A stretch of DNA of 64,000 bases from Jacaranda mimosifolia (taxonomy: Eukaryota > Streptophyta > Magnoliopsida > Lamiales > Bignoniaceae), in the NCBI GenBank assembly GCA_018894105.1, contig CM032131.1:1762501-1826500 (forward strand), read 5' to 3'. The number at the start of each line of letters is the position of its first letter. Within the stretch, counting starts at the first letter, position 1. This document shows, piece by piece, positions 21,861 through 34,560 of the stretch. The notes below the pieces were generated by a model, which did not search any database, had not been told where the DNA came from, and saw only the letters and a list, made by a program, of their open reading frames with translations. Made by a program: the position numbers and the translations under genes.

Positions 21861-23550
21861 TGTTAGATATTAGCGGTTGGTGCACCCCGATGCATTTGCA
21901 TTGAATAAAAGCAAACATGAATTAATTGTACTATGATGATATGATTTCAAAATTCTAAGTGGCTTAAAAATAATTGCAATAATTAAAAAAAATAAATCAA
22001 TCAGTATTAGTCACAAACTCATCCATGTAGTTTTGAAGGGAAAAAAAAGGATAAAAGAAAAAAAGAAAAAAAAATAGATGGGACAAATCATACCTACAGA
22101 AAGAAGTTGAAAATAAAATAAAATAAAATACAGAGAAATAAACATATGGAGAATCATGTATAACATTCATAGTACTATTATGTGGTAGTGGTTGGGTGGT
22201 AGATATTTTATATAAATATTTATTATTAAAAATAAATGAAGTGTTTTAAGAAGAAAACTTAAAAACACACCAAAAGCAAATAGGCTTTTTATTAATAGTA
22301 TGTAAACATATATGTATACACCTCTTGGTCCTCTCTATATAGATATGGTTCTACTAAGGAGCATCTACTCTGTGCTCTTGTGCTTGTATGATTTCTACTT
22401 GGCGAAGAAGCATTTTTTATTGCTCTCTTTGCTAGTAAAATTCTTTATTCATATCTTCTTTATATAATTAAGTACGAGTATTTTTATTATAGCATAAGAA
22501 ATATTTCTAGTATGGGTTTGAGTGTGTAGATATTATTCGAGGGAAAACACTTGGGTCCCTAAAAAGCAGACGGGATCTTTTCTTTAGATAAAGAAGGAAG
22601 AAGGTCCTCAATCGAAGCTTGCAATTAGAGAAAATAGAAAACGCATTTGGATAGGAATACTTGAAAAGTTCAAGAGCTGCTTTCAGGAGTGATTTAGAGG
22701 GTGTTTAGCTAAATTTATTCAAAAAGTCTTATAAATTCCTACATATTATAAGATGTTTTTTAAAGTTATAAGATGCTAAATCTTTTTTTAAAAAATAAGT
22801 TCTTAAAGTGGGTGGGTAAAATAAGACTTTGGAGCTTATAAGGTGTTAGTAATGGCAATTTTGTAATTAGTATGCCTAAAATTAAGGGAGATTGTTAAGA
22901 TTCTAAAAATAAGTTACGAATTCCTAACTTTTTTAAAAAGAACTTATAAGCTTCTAAAATAAATTTTAGAAGCTTATAAGTTCTTTTTTTAAAAAAATTA
23001 CCAAATACTTTTTGACATCTTATAAGCCATCAAACATCTAATAAAATATTTTGCGGAGCTTATAAACTCTTTTAAAAAAAATAAGGAGACCCTAACTTAT
23101 TTTTAAAATTTTAACAAGCTCTTTTATTTTTAATCATTTTAATTACAAAATTACAATTATTAACATCTTATAAGCTCCAACATCTTATTTTATCCAAACA
23201 CTTCAACAACTTATTTTAAAAATAAAATTTAACATCTTATAAGCTTCAAAAATATCTTACAAGGTGTAGAAGTTTATTATAAGATGTTTTAAATAAGTTT
23301 AGCCAAACACCCTCTTAGTCCACTTTTAAAAGTTCAAGTGACTTAGTTTTTATCTTTTACAAAAGGAAGCTTGAGATATGTTAGCATCCTACTCTCTCTA
23401 GTCCACTTCAAATGCACGAGGATTCTTATTGGTTTTAAGGATGATTTTATGTATTGAATGGTTCGATTATGTAATGTCACTCTAATGATAATTTTTTTTA
23501 TTATATATTACGTTTGCCTTCAACATCTTGGCTAAGTGGTTACCCACGAG
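21861..23550 (+). repeat. Possible 5' LTR of an eroded Ty1/copia element
   Basis: Starts TGTTAGATATTAGCGG and ends just before a tRNA-Met primer-like site at 23551. If the PIF MITE at 22697-23314 is left out it is about 1.07 kb, a usual copia LTR size. No second LTR copy was found in the window, so this rests on position only. Confidence 0.3.
22697..23314. repeat. PIF/Harbinger (Tourist-like) MITE
   Basis: TIRs of about 38 bp, GAGGGTGTTTAGCTAAATTT and the inverted GAGGGTGTTTGGCTAAACTT, flanked by TTA on both sides (22694-22696 and 23315-23317). It is 618 bp and non-coding. The interior contains a perfect 21-bp inverted repeat (22940-22960 against 22963-22983) with a 2-base loop, extended on both sides by A/T runs, so the centre can fold into a long hairpin. 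Confidence 0.85.
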
Positions 23551-23562
23551 TGATATCATAGC
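23551..23562 (+). other. Copia-type primer-binding-site-like sequence
   Basis: TGATATCATAGC differs at two positions from TGGTATCAGAGC, the initiator tRNA-Met primer site used by most plant copia elements. It lies upstream of the copia gag remnant at 26404 on the same strand. Confidence 0.4.
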
Positions 23563-23842
23563 ATACCCATGTTGTTTAATTTAGATTTTTATTTAAAAAT
23601 TGATTTGTAAGATGAATTGACTTGTAATTTTGATTCAAATGATGGATTGAAAATTACAGTGAGTCAGTGACACTTTGATATGTTCTGCTTGATGAGCATG
23701 AAAATAATTTAAATAATTGATTTAATTAATTTGATTAATTTGGAACATGATTGATTTTTGCATATTTTGAAATGTTGATTTGTTTTAATTTTTGGAATTG
23801 ATAATTATGTTGGATTGATTTTTTGTTTCAATAAGGTTGAAG

Positions 23843-24520
23843 TAAGTGTCAATTCGGGTGAGTTCGGGTTGAATTGAGGTATGGGTATAACACAAAAATA
23901 CTAAATCTAAACCCAACCCAACATAATGTTAAACCCAAAAGGCTCAATTCTAACCTGACTCACAAAAGATCGTATCAAATTTGGGTGACTTGATTTTTAA
24001 TCAAGTCACTCAACAACCTGATAAACCTAACCCAATCCAACCCAACCTGTTATTTTATTTTTCATATTTATAAATTCCAACATTATAATCCAGTAGAAGT
24101 TTGATCTATATTAAAATCTAAAATTTGGCATAATTATTAAAGTTGAAGAAACATAATAACTTTAAAACTTGTCATGTCCATGAGTACTCCAAATATAAAA
24201 AAATAACAAATCATTGTTCAATAATTGAAATTCTAAAATGTTGATTTTTGGATATATATTATTTAGATTTTATTTTAATTAGTCTATTTTTTCATGTGGG
24301 TTGGGTTGGGTTGGGTCAGGTTTATTGAATTATTGGGTGACCTACTTGTTTTTTTAGGTTAGGTAGATTGACCCGAGATCAACCCAACATTTTTTTTTCT
24401 TGAGCCATTTTCGGATACAACCCAATTTAACCCAAACCCAAAAACACCAAATTCTGACCTGATTTTTTTTCAGATGAGTCATTGACAGGTCATTGGGTTG
24501 TGTTTGACTTTGACACCCTT
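23843..24520. repeat. hAT-like MITE, copy B
   Basis: Begins TAAGTGTCAATTCGGG and ends TTTGACACCCTT, giving TIRs with a TGTCAA core. Flanks GGTTGAAG (23835-23842) and GCTTCAAG (24521-24528) agree at six of eight bases. It is the same family as 6329-6968. 678 bp, non-coding. Confidence 0.7.
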
Positions 24521-24528
24521 GCTTCAAG

Positions 24529-26403
24529 ATGAAAATGGGATCAAAATCGGCCCAATGAACTTTGACACCCACGCACGATCAGACATGGCTTCATGATGTT
24601 AAGCTGGATGGCAGGTCCGTTTGATTTTGTAATTTTTTTCGTTTCTCCTTCCATTTAATTATTACATGGTTCAGTCCAACATTCTTTTAAGTGTTAATTA
24701 ATGAATTTATTTCAATTTTAAAATAAAAATGTGCAATTATCAAATTTAAGAGTTTTAATAATATACGAGATACATGGATCAAAATTAACTAGCAAATATT
24801 TATGTAATTAATATGTGGTAAATATAAATTCATACATTGATGTGATAAATAATAAATATATGGATGGATGATCTTGAGCTTATTGACATTTGTAATTAGT
24901 TTATTTAATTCAGTTTAATTGAATAGGTTTGTAATTAATTTAGACTGATGTGTTTTCCTTTTCTCCTCAAGATTTTTAATATATATATATTTTAATTTTT
25001 TCTGCATCTTTTGTATCTCTGTTTGAAAGCATCTCAAAGATTTTATAGTTATTTTATAATGAGATTAGCAAAATTAGTTGGTCAGATTTATTTTTCCCAT
25101 TTTTTCTTTTTTTTTTGGTGATCATTACAAGAAGATCAATGAGCATTCTTGGAACACTTCAAGACACAAAGTCCATGTATATATGAGATGCATATATGCA
25201 ATAGATAGGATCCTTTATTTCACTTAACTCTCACTCTATATTGACCAATTGATCCACTATGGCTTTATGTGGATCACTTATAAATTTATACTATTAATAA
25301 AGCACATATCATCTTTTTGATATATTTCATGTAATGTATTTAAAATGCTCTCACTTCTTTTTCTTCTTTTTTTAATTTTCATAACTGCTACTTATGTAGT
25401 AACTGCCATCTACAACCTACACGTTTTACACTCATAAGTATTATCTTATCATAATTTTTGTGTCGTTACACTAAAAAGTTAAATAAATATCAAATGTTAC
25501 TTTGCAAAACTAATATTATACTAAAAATAAATATTCATTTTATTTACTATATGTTGTAAAATTTTAGCACATGCATTAAATGTGCTAAAATTACTGATAA
25601 CTAATAATTGTTCTGATAGCATGGCATGTTGGGCGTTTTTTTTTTTAAATAATTTTTTATCCTTCGATGTGTGGTGATGCATGCTTAGAATAGAAAATAT
25701 GAATAAGATAATGATATAACGAGATCTGGTAAAATATTTCTAACTTAAAAGTCTAAGTTTATTGATATTGATTTGAAATTGGTAAAATTATATGGGGTTT
25801 AGTCGTTCATACCTTTCACCAATAGGCATGCGGCATAAGATGCAACTATGCTAGTGTACTAGCTACGGGTCATAGGACATGCTATTAGGGAAAGCTATTA
25901 TACTACATTAGCATAGAGATATACTTTGAAGGGTTTCTAGTGGACATTGACCACAAGGAGTAGGATGCTCACAATTGAATCATTTTAAAAATGATTGGTG
26001 GGTGTTACTTAAGATGCATAAATGTAGATGTATGAAGAATTGTATCTATATAAAAAATTGAGGGAAAATAACAAAATGATTGTGTAGAGATATAATTAAT
26101 AATGAGTTACCTACTTTAAAATTATTTGTGGATGCCTCACGAGTAATTAGTTCACGAATAATGCCTTTAGGCCTTAAGACCGGCTAGAAAATATGATTTT
26201 TCGGGTTTTATGTGAGGAATATAAAACTTTAAAAAATAGTGGGAGGTTATTCATAATTAAAAGCCATATCATATCTATAAATGTTAATTAAATAGATGAT
26301 TATATTCTCTTTCTCGCATTTTATATATTTTTAAAATAAAAAAAGCTAAAAATTCAATCATTATTTATTACGCAACTTAAAATTTGTTATTGTCTCTAAA
26401 AAA
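24529..26403. other. AT-rich stretch, probably copia leader and decayed sequence
   Basis: It lies between the primer-like site and the copia gag remnant. No coding sequence, inverted repeat or microsatellite of note was recognised. Confidence 0.35.
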
Positions 26404-27361
26404 ATGACTCATGTCCTTGCTCAAAGTCCTTTGAATATGTTGTCAGATGATGCCATTAATGAGATGTGTGAAAAATTTACATGACGAGAAGAAAATAATC
26501 TTTGGACTTGTTATCTCATGATGACAGCCTTGTCAAATGAGTTCCAAAAATCTCATGAACACATAAGCATGCCTCATGCTCAAATATATATTTACACCTA
26601 CAAGAGTTGTATGAAGTATTGCAAATTGGCACAAAAAGTTCACCTCAAATGAACTATTTCGAGTTAGGATAATTAAGAGCTCAGCTGTCCCTGAGCAAAG
26701 GTTTAAGATAATTGGACTTATTGAAATGTTTGCTAATTTTGATGTGGTCGTGGACAATAAGCTCTACATAAATTTAGTCTTACAATCATTCACAAGCTTG
26801 TATGAATAATATATCATGAATTTCAATATAAATAAAATAGAGATATTGATTAATTAATTGATCCATATAATCGTGATTGCTGAGACAATAAAAAGGATAA
26901 ATATTTAATAATTGAAAGCTCGCCCTAATTAATAGCCCAAAGGCCAAGAAATGGAAAAGAAGAAGGTGGTGGATTTTTTCTAACGAAAGCAAGCATTAAG
27001 GCCATTTTGAATATACCAAAATAATAATAATAATAATAAGTAAAATGATCTAACTTGTTACCACTGTGGTGGAAAGCCCAGACATTGGAAAAGGAACTGT
27101 AAGAAATATCTTACCACCATTACTTATAGTAGACCACAATTAAGAATAGTATATCTTTGTTGAAGTTAACCTCTCGATTAATAATTTTTCTGGGCACTTA
27201 ATATCCACATGATTATCATCTATGCAATAATTTGTAGATGATGGGAACTAGCAGATAGTTGGTAGAGGGGATATAATCCTACACTTTAACAACAGAACAA
27301 GAGTTGCGGTCGATGCCATAAGAAATGTTTGCTTGAAGCTTGGTGGTTTTTTACTTATATT
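26404..27361 (+). pseudogene. Ty1/copia gag and gag-pre-integrase remnant
   Basis: From an ATG at 26404 the sequence reads, through several frameshifts and stops, as a copia Gag: MMTALSNEFQKSHEHI, then a KLAQKVHLK-type region, VDNKLYINLVLQSF and a zinc knuckle at 27056-27100 (CYHCGGKPRHWKRNC). The knuckle has one residue more than the usual C-x2-C-x4-H-x4-C spacing. Near 27290 a phrase LHFNNRTRVAVDAI matches the gag-pre-integrase region. At 27362 it is interrupted by a hAT-like element; weak copia-like sequence (VSVLDNEVYKFPF) resumes after 28990. It would have encoded the nucleocapsid and is long dead. Confidence 0.7.
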
Positions 27362-28989
27362 TAGGAGTGTTCATAGGATAGAATTTACTCAATGAACCTA
27401 ACAACCTAAATCAAATAAACTAAAGTGGTTTATATTGAATCGAATAGTCAGGTTCAATCGGATGAAATTCGATCAAAATTAATTAACAATTGGTTTGGAC
27501 TTGGATTTCATTTTTGCATACATAAACTAATCCGACCCGACTAATCCAATTAAAAATTTAAATATAAATATATTATTTTTCTTTACTTTTTCGTCTATAG
27601 GTAGTTGTCTCCTTGGTATGAATTGGAGTTTGATGAATTTATTTTTGTCTTCTTGATATGTATTTAGATTTCTATCATTTAGTTTAGGAATTGGAATTTA
27701 AATTTAATTAGTATATAAATTTTATATAATAAAAAAAGGATGAGGAAAAAAAAGGAGAATAAAGTGAACAATTAGACTTGATTACCAGACTCGAACCAAC
27801 CCGACATAAATTGGATTGGTTTAGTTTGACTTTGAAAATTCAATTTCATGAAAACCAAACCAATCCGATTAAGTTTAATTGATTTGGACATATTTTTCTT
27901 GCAACTCGGGTGTGCATTCGGTTAAAATTGACCGAATCGAATTTTCGATTCGATTAACTAAAAATTTCTACTTTCCAAAATAGAAAATCGAAAACTTTGG
28001 TTTGGTTTTTAACTGGTTTTGATTGGTCCGATTCGATTTTAATAGAAACCAAACCATTCAAAATCGGTTTAGTTTTGGTTTGATTTTTATCAAACCGAAA
28101 TTGGTTCAAGCCCCCTCCCCCTCTTTTTTATTTTTATAAATCCTAAGAGTGGTGTCACTCTTCACTAATATGAGGAAAAAAATTATGATATTCTACTCTT
28201 TGAAAATCATGATAAGATTCATAAAAAATTTAAATTAGATTATTTATTTATTTATTTTGTACCAAAAAGTGTGATAAAAGCTCATTAGATAAAAAATATT
28301 TGGTTTTTGATTAAAAAAAAATGAATTGGATTACTTATTTTTTTGGTACAAAAAAGTTTGTTTGATAAAAAGAGTTTGTGTGACAACAAATTTGAATTGG
28401 ATAAAAATTTATACCAACTTATTTGATAAAATTAATTTTGATATATTTTTGTAGTAAGATGATAAAATAAAAAAAATAAAAAAATAATGATAACATAATT
28501 TTGTTTTCTCTTCTCCCTTCTCCAATTTTACTTCCCCCCCCCCCCACCTCAATTATTTCAACTTATTAAAAACTTTTCTTTTTATTTATCCCAAAAATTT
28601 TAAAATACATTAACATTTACATTGTTCTAAAAATTACATTTATTTATTTTATACTTAATTTTTTTAATAAAAATATGAAATTTACTAAAACTACTAGCAT
28701 ATAATAAAAGATATTCCACACTTATATTAAATGATTTAAACACTTGAACAATAACACTTAGAAAATAAAATGAAAGAACAAACCGGTTTTCATCGAATCA
28801 AACCCATTTTTTTTGAGTTAACCAAACAAAAAAATCGAATCGAACCAAAAATTGATTTTTTAACTATAAAAATCAAAAATCAAACCAACATACTTCGGTT
28901 CAATTTGATTCATTTTTTCGATTTTCAATCGATTTTGAAATTTTTTTTTGCACATTCCTACTTGCAGACCCAACCCGTGAACACTCCTA
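27362..28989. mobile_element. Outer hAT-like element inserted in the copia remnant
   Basis: The ends are TAGGAGTGTTCATAGG and the inverted TAGGAGTGTTCACGGG. Flanking 8-mers CTTATATT (27354-27361) and CTTGTATT (28990-28997) differ at one base. With the inner insertion removed it is about 570 bp. It is non-coding, with phrases such as CGACCCGACT and TCAATCGGATGAAATTCGA in inverted arrangement at its two ends. Confidence 0.8.
27906..28960. mobile_element. Inner hAT-like element nested in the outer hAT
   Basis: The ends are TCGGGTGTGCATTCGG and the inverted TAGGAATGTGCAAAAA. Flanks CTTGCAAC (27898-27905) and CTTGCAGA (28961-28968) agree at six of eight. Subterminal regions are rich in inverted GGTTTGGTTTT/AATCGAATCGAACC phrases. 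1055 bp, with a 14-base C run near 28536 and no transposase. Confidence 0.75.
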
Positions 28990-30175
28990 CTTGTATTACA
29001 TAATTCCTTTGTGTTCCATTTTTGATCAATTTGTTTCAGTTCTTGACAATGAAGTTTATAAATTTCCATTTAAAGAAGCTGGTTTGCTATAAAAATTAGT
29101 ACTTTAATAGCATGTGGTACATTGACAAGTGATTTTTAACACTTGATTTCACCAATGCAGTTATGCAATATTCGATAATCTCATAATTAATTATTAAATA
29201 AAGTATTGAAAATAATTCACAACATAAAAAATTATATATTAAAAAAAGGTAAAGAAAATTTAAAGTTCTATTAAAAAATAGGCTAATAAGAAAATTTCAT
29301 AAAAAAGTAATTAGTTTTAAGGGAAAATTGAAAAAAATGAAAAGAGAGAAATATAAGAAATTAAGGTTATGTTTGGTTATATTTTGGGAAAATAATTTTG
29401 TTTTTCCAAAATGTAACTAAACATACAAAAAAATTTCCTCCAAAATACCATCTCCTATTTTTCATTATTTCCAAAACTTTCTCATTTTTCAATAAATATA
29501 TCATACATATTTTATTATTATTCTAACAATAAAAAAATCACTCAATTCTATTTTCACTTCAAAACCCAACAAAAAGGCATAATTTGACTGCTATAGTAAA
29601 ATTTGTCTCATCCTAAAATATAAACAAACATACCAACACTTTGTTTGTGAGCGTTCTGGGGGAACGCCGCTGTTCTCCTTGAACAAGCCCAAACATATCC
29701 AAAAAATGGCCCTTCATTATCTAAACTATTCATTCCCAAAAAGTCCTTACCTAACCTCCATTATCTCACATTTTCTTCTTCATTTCACATTCCCCCATGC
29801 CCAGACAACCATCACTATTGCTGTCCCTTATCACGAGTTTCTCCCCCTCTCTCCCCCCATCTGCCTCCTTCACCATTCTCTTTCCCCATAACCATCTACG
29901 CATCTCGTCTCCACCCCTGCAATGTGTATCTACAAATGATTTTTTCCTTTAAAAAACCCAAATGAAACCACTGGCTCAATCGATGCCAAATAAATATTTT
30001 GGCAATCTTTTTTCCCAAAAAAAAAGGGCAATGGGTCCTTGTTTGATAGTGATGTTGTGTGTTGATTTGGTTTTGTGTATATTATGGGGGGAAAGTGAAT
30101 TTGGGGTGTACGAGACGTGTTTGGTCTTGTGTATTTTGTGTTGCGGGTTTGGAATTTCTATCTTCCCCACCTATT

Positions 30176-30241
30176 ATGTCAGCAAATCGATCTTCAATAG
30201 ATCCCACCAATAGTGGTGGGAATCCGATTTGTTGGGTATAG
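30176..30241 (+). other. Possible first exon of a SANT-like gene
   Basis: MSANRSSIDPTNSGGNPICW is followed by a stop. The GGNPICW phrase resembles the lead-in to Myb/SANT-like domains of PIF/Harbinger ORF1 proteins. It is short and could be chance. Confidence 0.25.
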
Positions 30242-33200
30242 TTGAATGGATTGACCAATCGACATTTAACACATTTCGTTGCTATGGAAATTAAACTCTG
30301 GTGAAGGTTGTTTTGGTCACTGCATGCAACTTCTTTATTTGATTTTTAGGTGTTCACTGTGTTTTGGCTTGCGGATGTTTCATGCGTTGGTAAGTTATCT
30401 CCTTATTTCGACAGTTGTTGGCCCTGATTGATGTGGGGGGAAAAAAGGTTTACGCCATTTAGGTTTTTCGTTTGAAAACCTTGAACTCCTTGGTGTCTCT
30501 GTTTTATGGTGTTGTCTGTTTTTTTGGACCTCTATGTGTTCATTGTTATTTGGGTTTTTTTATTTGCCCCAAAATGGTAGCACTACACCGATTTCACTGT
30601 TATTGGTTTGGGGTCAGACATTTCCTGGGTTAGCATGGAATTTTAGATGCTCATTGTGATTCTATCTGGGTGCATGTATCTGTTATTCTAGCTTCATTAA
30701 TGTCGTTTGATATAATTTGATTGTAAGTTAAAATTTCCTCGACTTATAGGTTGACAGAGGGATTTTGGGGTCCTCATACTATATTGCACTTGAAATTTGA
30801 ATTTTCTATTTTTGTGTCCGTTGAGTCTCACTTATATTTCTTGGTTTGTTCCCCCTTTTTCTCCCATTTATATCGCCCAAAGTGATGCTTTTATGTTGTA
30901 CTTTGTGGTGTATTGCATGAGTATGAAGTTCTTATGGGGTTGATACCGTAGTCTGTGTTGTAGTTATTGTTCGCTAGTCGAAATTGAATGTGGACTAAGC
31001 CCCTTTGCCAGCTTTTGTGTTTCTGTTTTACTTTTTCCTTGTGCCAACGTTTACACCTAGTTACTTTAGTTTAATTCTGAGTATAGCTTACTTCATCTTT
31101 TTGCACAGTTGTATGTCTGTGTAGTTGATCTTACTTGGCATTTTGAGTTGCACCAGTGGGAAGCCTGCCCAAGCATTTAAACACCTATTTTGTGTAAATT
31201 TCATGCATCTCCACGACATCTCTATATGTGATTGTACCACATACATGTGCCAATCTTGCTTGGCTAGGTTGACTGTATGCCAGAGCAGCTTTAAGCTAAG
31301 GCTACAGCTAGTTACAATGTGTTGGATTCCCTCTGTCTATTGCATTGGTTGTTTTGCATCTGTTCATGGCTTATTGACTGCTTTTGTGCTTCAAACCCTG
31401 CATTTTTTTGTTTCTTTGTGGGGGTAGTCATTTCATTACACTATTTCAACTACTCCAACTCTGCCATGCACAACTTGACCATGACTCTTCTCACCCTCCA
31501 TAGATGAACCTATTCCTCTCATATTGTCCTGCACACTTGCACACTACCTCACTACCATTTGAAGAAAAAACCCTGTCTACTAAATATGTTGCTTTACTAA
31601 ACTTTGTGAGCTATCCTTCCATAAAACAAGCAAAGTTCCACCAATCTTCCTATCTGAAAGTAGAACTATCAAAAACGACAGGTAAATCCATTCACTACCA
31701 AGCAATCTCTGAGTAGTGTCAATTTTGTTCCTTGCAATATAAACATTTTCTATCATTGATTAAACTCTTCCGAACAGCTTCTTGAGTGGTTCTAGGGACA
31801 ACTTCTCCATTTCAAGCACCGTGTCCCAGTCCCTGTCCAGCCTTCCAATACACTCCCCCACTCCAACCTGCTCTAGCTCGTCAGTAAATTGGTGTTATAC
31901 CAGTTAATGTTATGTTTTTCTTGTGTTTCTCATTCATATGTTCTCATTTATTGATTTTTTGTGTGACCATGTGTGACTACATGGCTGTAATAAAGTCTAG
32001 CTTTGCCTCAAATACTATTCTGCATATTATATGTGTTGTGTTCTTTATATTGAGTGTTCAACATGTTAAACTCTGCTGCCCATTACATTCATGAGAACCA
32101 TGACCCCCACTGACCCATAAAGCTTGTCTAGCACCATGCTTGGGGTTTCTCCATGCCAAAAATGGAGAAGTAAGTCATTCCCCCATGGTGGCTACTTGTC
32201 ATTATTCCTTGGACATAATGTTTCAAAGTTCACTTGTTGTAAGTGAAATTTGCAGCTACTAAAGTTGCTTCCTAGCATAACGTTGGGTTATAACGATGTG
32301 CACAGTGATGTTGTGTTCCTTTTTAGTGGCTGCCATTCTTACATAACAGTATGACAGTTTAATTAGCATGCTGGAATGTAGTAGTTGAGTTAGTTATGTT
32401 ACCTTAAGTCAATCTGGGAGTAGTTTTGAACTTGTGGTCACTCCTTAAGCTTCTTTGTGTCAAGTTCATTGGTGCAGATTTTTTTTTTTATTTATTTTTT
32501 TTTAAACTCCCCATACTGTTTTTTCAAGTCGAGTCTTCATTATTATTCTCCATTAGTAATCCGTGTGTAAATCTGCAGCATATATTTTTCAGTGTTAACT
32601 CCATGTTCCATGGGGTTGTGGTAGTTGAGGGTAGTCGTACATCCTAGTATACATATACTTACTCGTGTCAAAATGCATTTTTGGAAGTCTATCCCCAGTG
32701 GTGCACATTTCTATTATTCAGTTGATGGGAATGCATGCGTATGCTCCTTGTCACTTGGGTTGTGTCCGTTCCAGTTTTCAGATATGTTGGTTAAGTTAAG
32801 GTGTTGAGGGGGGGAGTATAGCACACATCTACCCCTTTTGTATTTGGGTTCTGGATGTATGGGAGTGGCCACAACAGCAAAAAATTAAGAGATGGAGCAA
32901 TAAGCAAGATGACACCATTTCATATTGGTGTGGTCCCAATAGTCTCCATCTCACATTTTCCTTCTTGCTTCCCTCTTATATGTAGATTGAACATACCAAA
33001 ATTTATTCACTGGGTCCTGTTAGATGGTTGCTGTAATATTGATGTATTGCCCCATAGCTAATGTTGGCCCTGAATTAGTTTGGCAGTTTAGTGCCTCCCT
33101 TTTTACTATGAAGCAATTTGAAGTATGATTGTATGAAATTGTGCTTCCACCTTTAATGTATATGAAAGTTCTATGAAGTCCTATGCTTTATACTATTTCC

Positions 33201-33300
33201 GTTCCATTTGTATTGCAATATTACGATTGTAATTAAGTTATAGTTAATAAAGTGTTGGTTTTATTATGTGGTATTTAAAATTCTTATGATTGTAGTAATA
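30242..33300. other. Long T/G-rich stretch, intron-like, no gene supported
   Basis: For 3 kb the plus strand is rich in T and G and poor in A and C, a skew usual for plant introns or UTRs on the transcribed plus strand. Open frames here are short and have no domain character. It may be a long intron or leader of the Harbinger ORF1 gene. Confidence 0.35.
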
Positions 33301-33897
33301 TTTTCATTTTAGATTCTAATGTGAATGTGCAATTATTATGGCACAATATGCCCAGCTAAACGAGGTCGATTGTTTACACTATACAATTGGTGGATGATGA
33401 TGTAATTGTATAATGGATGAAGTTGTAATTACCCCTATTAGTAGTAACCACCATATCAAACCCTTGAACCATTCTTTCGATGTAATTAAGTCACGCATTT
33501 TATAATCATCTTCAAATATTTACTAGTTACATATGAATTAACAATCTATCTAAATAAAAAATTTCTTATCGTATTGTCAGATGTGAACAAATATATAATA
33601 GTTGTATGTGATGGCAATTTACGTAGACTATATACCAATCTAAATTTTAAAGTGATACTTACCAAATTAAACCAATATTTGAATGATAAATTGGCCACCA
33701 AACAAAAAAAAAAAACATAACAAAAATCATGAGCTTCAACAGTGTGAAAATCTAATACAAATATTTAATCATAAAATATAGTGGATCTGTACACTAATAT
33801 GTAGTATAATATAAAAGTAATAAGTAAAGAATAATTAACACATACAATGTAAAATATATATGTAAGTAATATATACATTCGTACGTAAACTATATAT

Positions 33898-34560
33898 AAA
33901 TATGTAAAGTACGAAGTGATATAATGCAAATGTAATTAATAAGTAAAATTAATTCATACAATATATGTTATATATATATATATACACATATAAGTAATTT
34001 ATTAGTTAGGATATAAACTATATGTAAATAGTTTAACTATAATGTTAAATCATACAAAATAATAAATAAAAAGAATTAACAGATGTAGGGTGTATTATCT
34101 ATATAATTAAATAATAATATTATATGTGCATTTGCAATATATAAATATGTAAAGTATGAAGTAATATAATGCAAAAGTAATTAATCAGTAAAATTAATTC
34201 ATGCAATTTATGTTATAAATATATATATATATATATAAGTAACTTATTAGTTTGTATATAAACTATATATAAATAAATAAACTATAATCTTATATCATAC
34301 AATAGTAATAAATAAAAAGAATTAACACATAAAAGGTGTATTATATATATAAATAATTAATAATATTAGATGTGTATTTACAATATATAAATATGTAAAG
34401 TATCGAGTAATATATTGCAAAAGTAGTTAATTAAAAAACAAAATTAATACGTACAGTGTATAATGTGTATATATATATATATATATAGCTAAGTGATGTC
34501 TTCATTTGTATATAAACTAACTATAAATCGGGATATATTTTGTAATATAATACAAAAGTA
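33898..34560. repeat. 245-bp-period tandem repeat in AT-rich DNA
   Basis: The phrase AAATATGTAAAGTA recurs at 33898, 34143 and 34389, spacing 245 and 246. Between them the same succession of blocks repeats: GTTATATATATATA, AAGTAA.TTATTAGTT, TAAATAAAAAGAATTAACA and GTGTATTAT. There are two full units and a partial third, with a further partial unit before 33898. It is embedded in TA microsatellite. Confidence 0.8.

Noticed and set aside
29366..29634. Short MITE ending CAAACATACC
   Set aside because: Its right flank is AAC and not TAA, so the outer pairing with 41727 was preferred; still an open alternative.
31125..33061. Several open frames of 60-100 codons on the plus strand
   Set aside because: Cys/Phe/Leu-rich products from T/G-rich intron-like DNA; no domains, no consistent frame.
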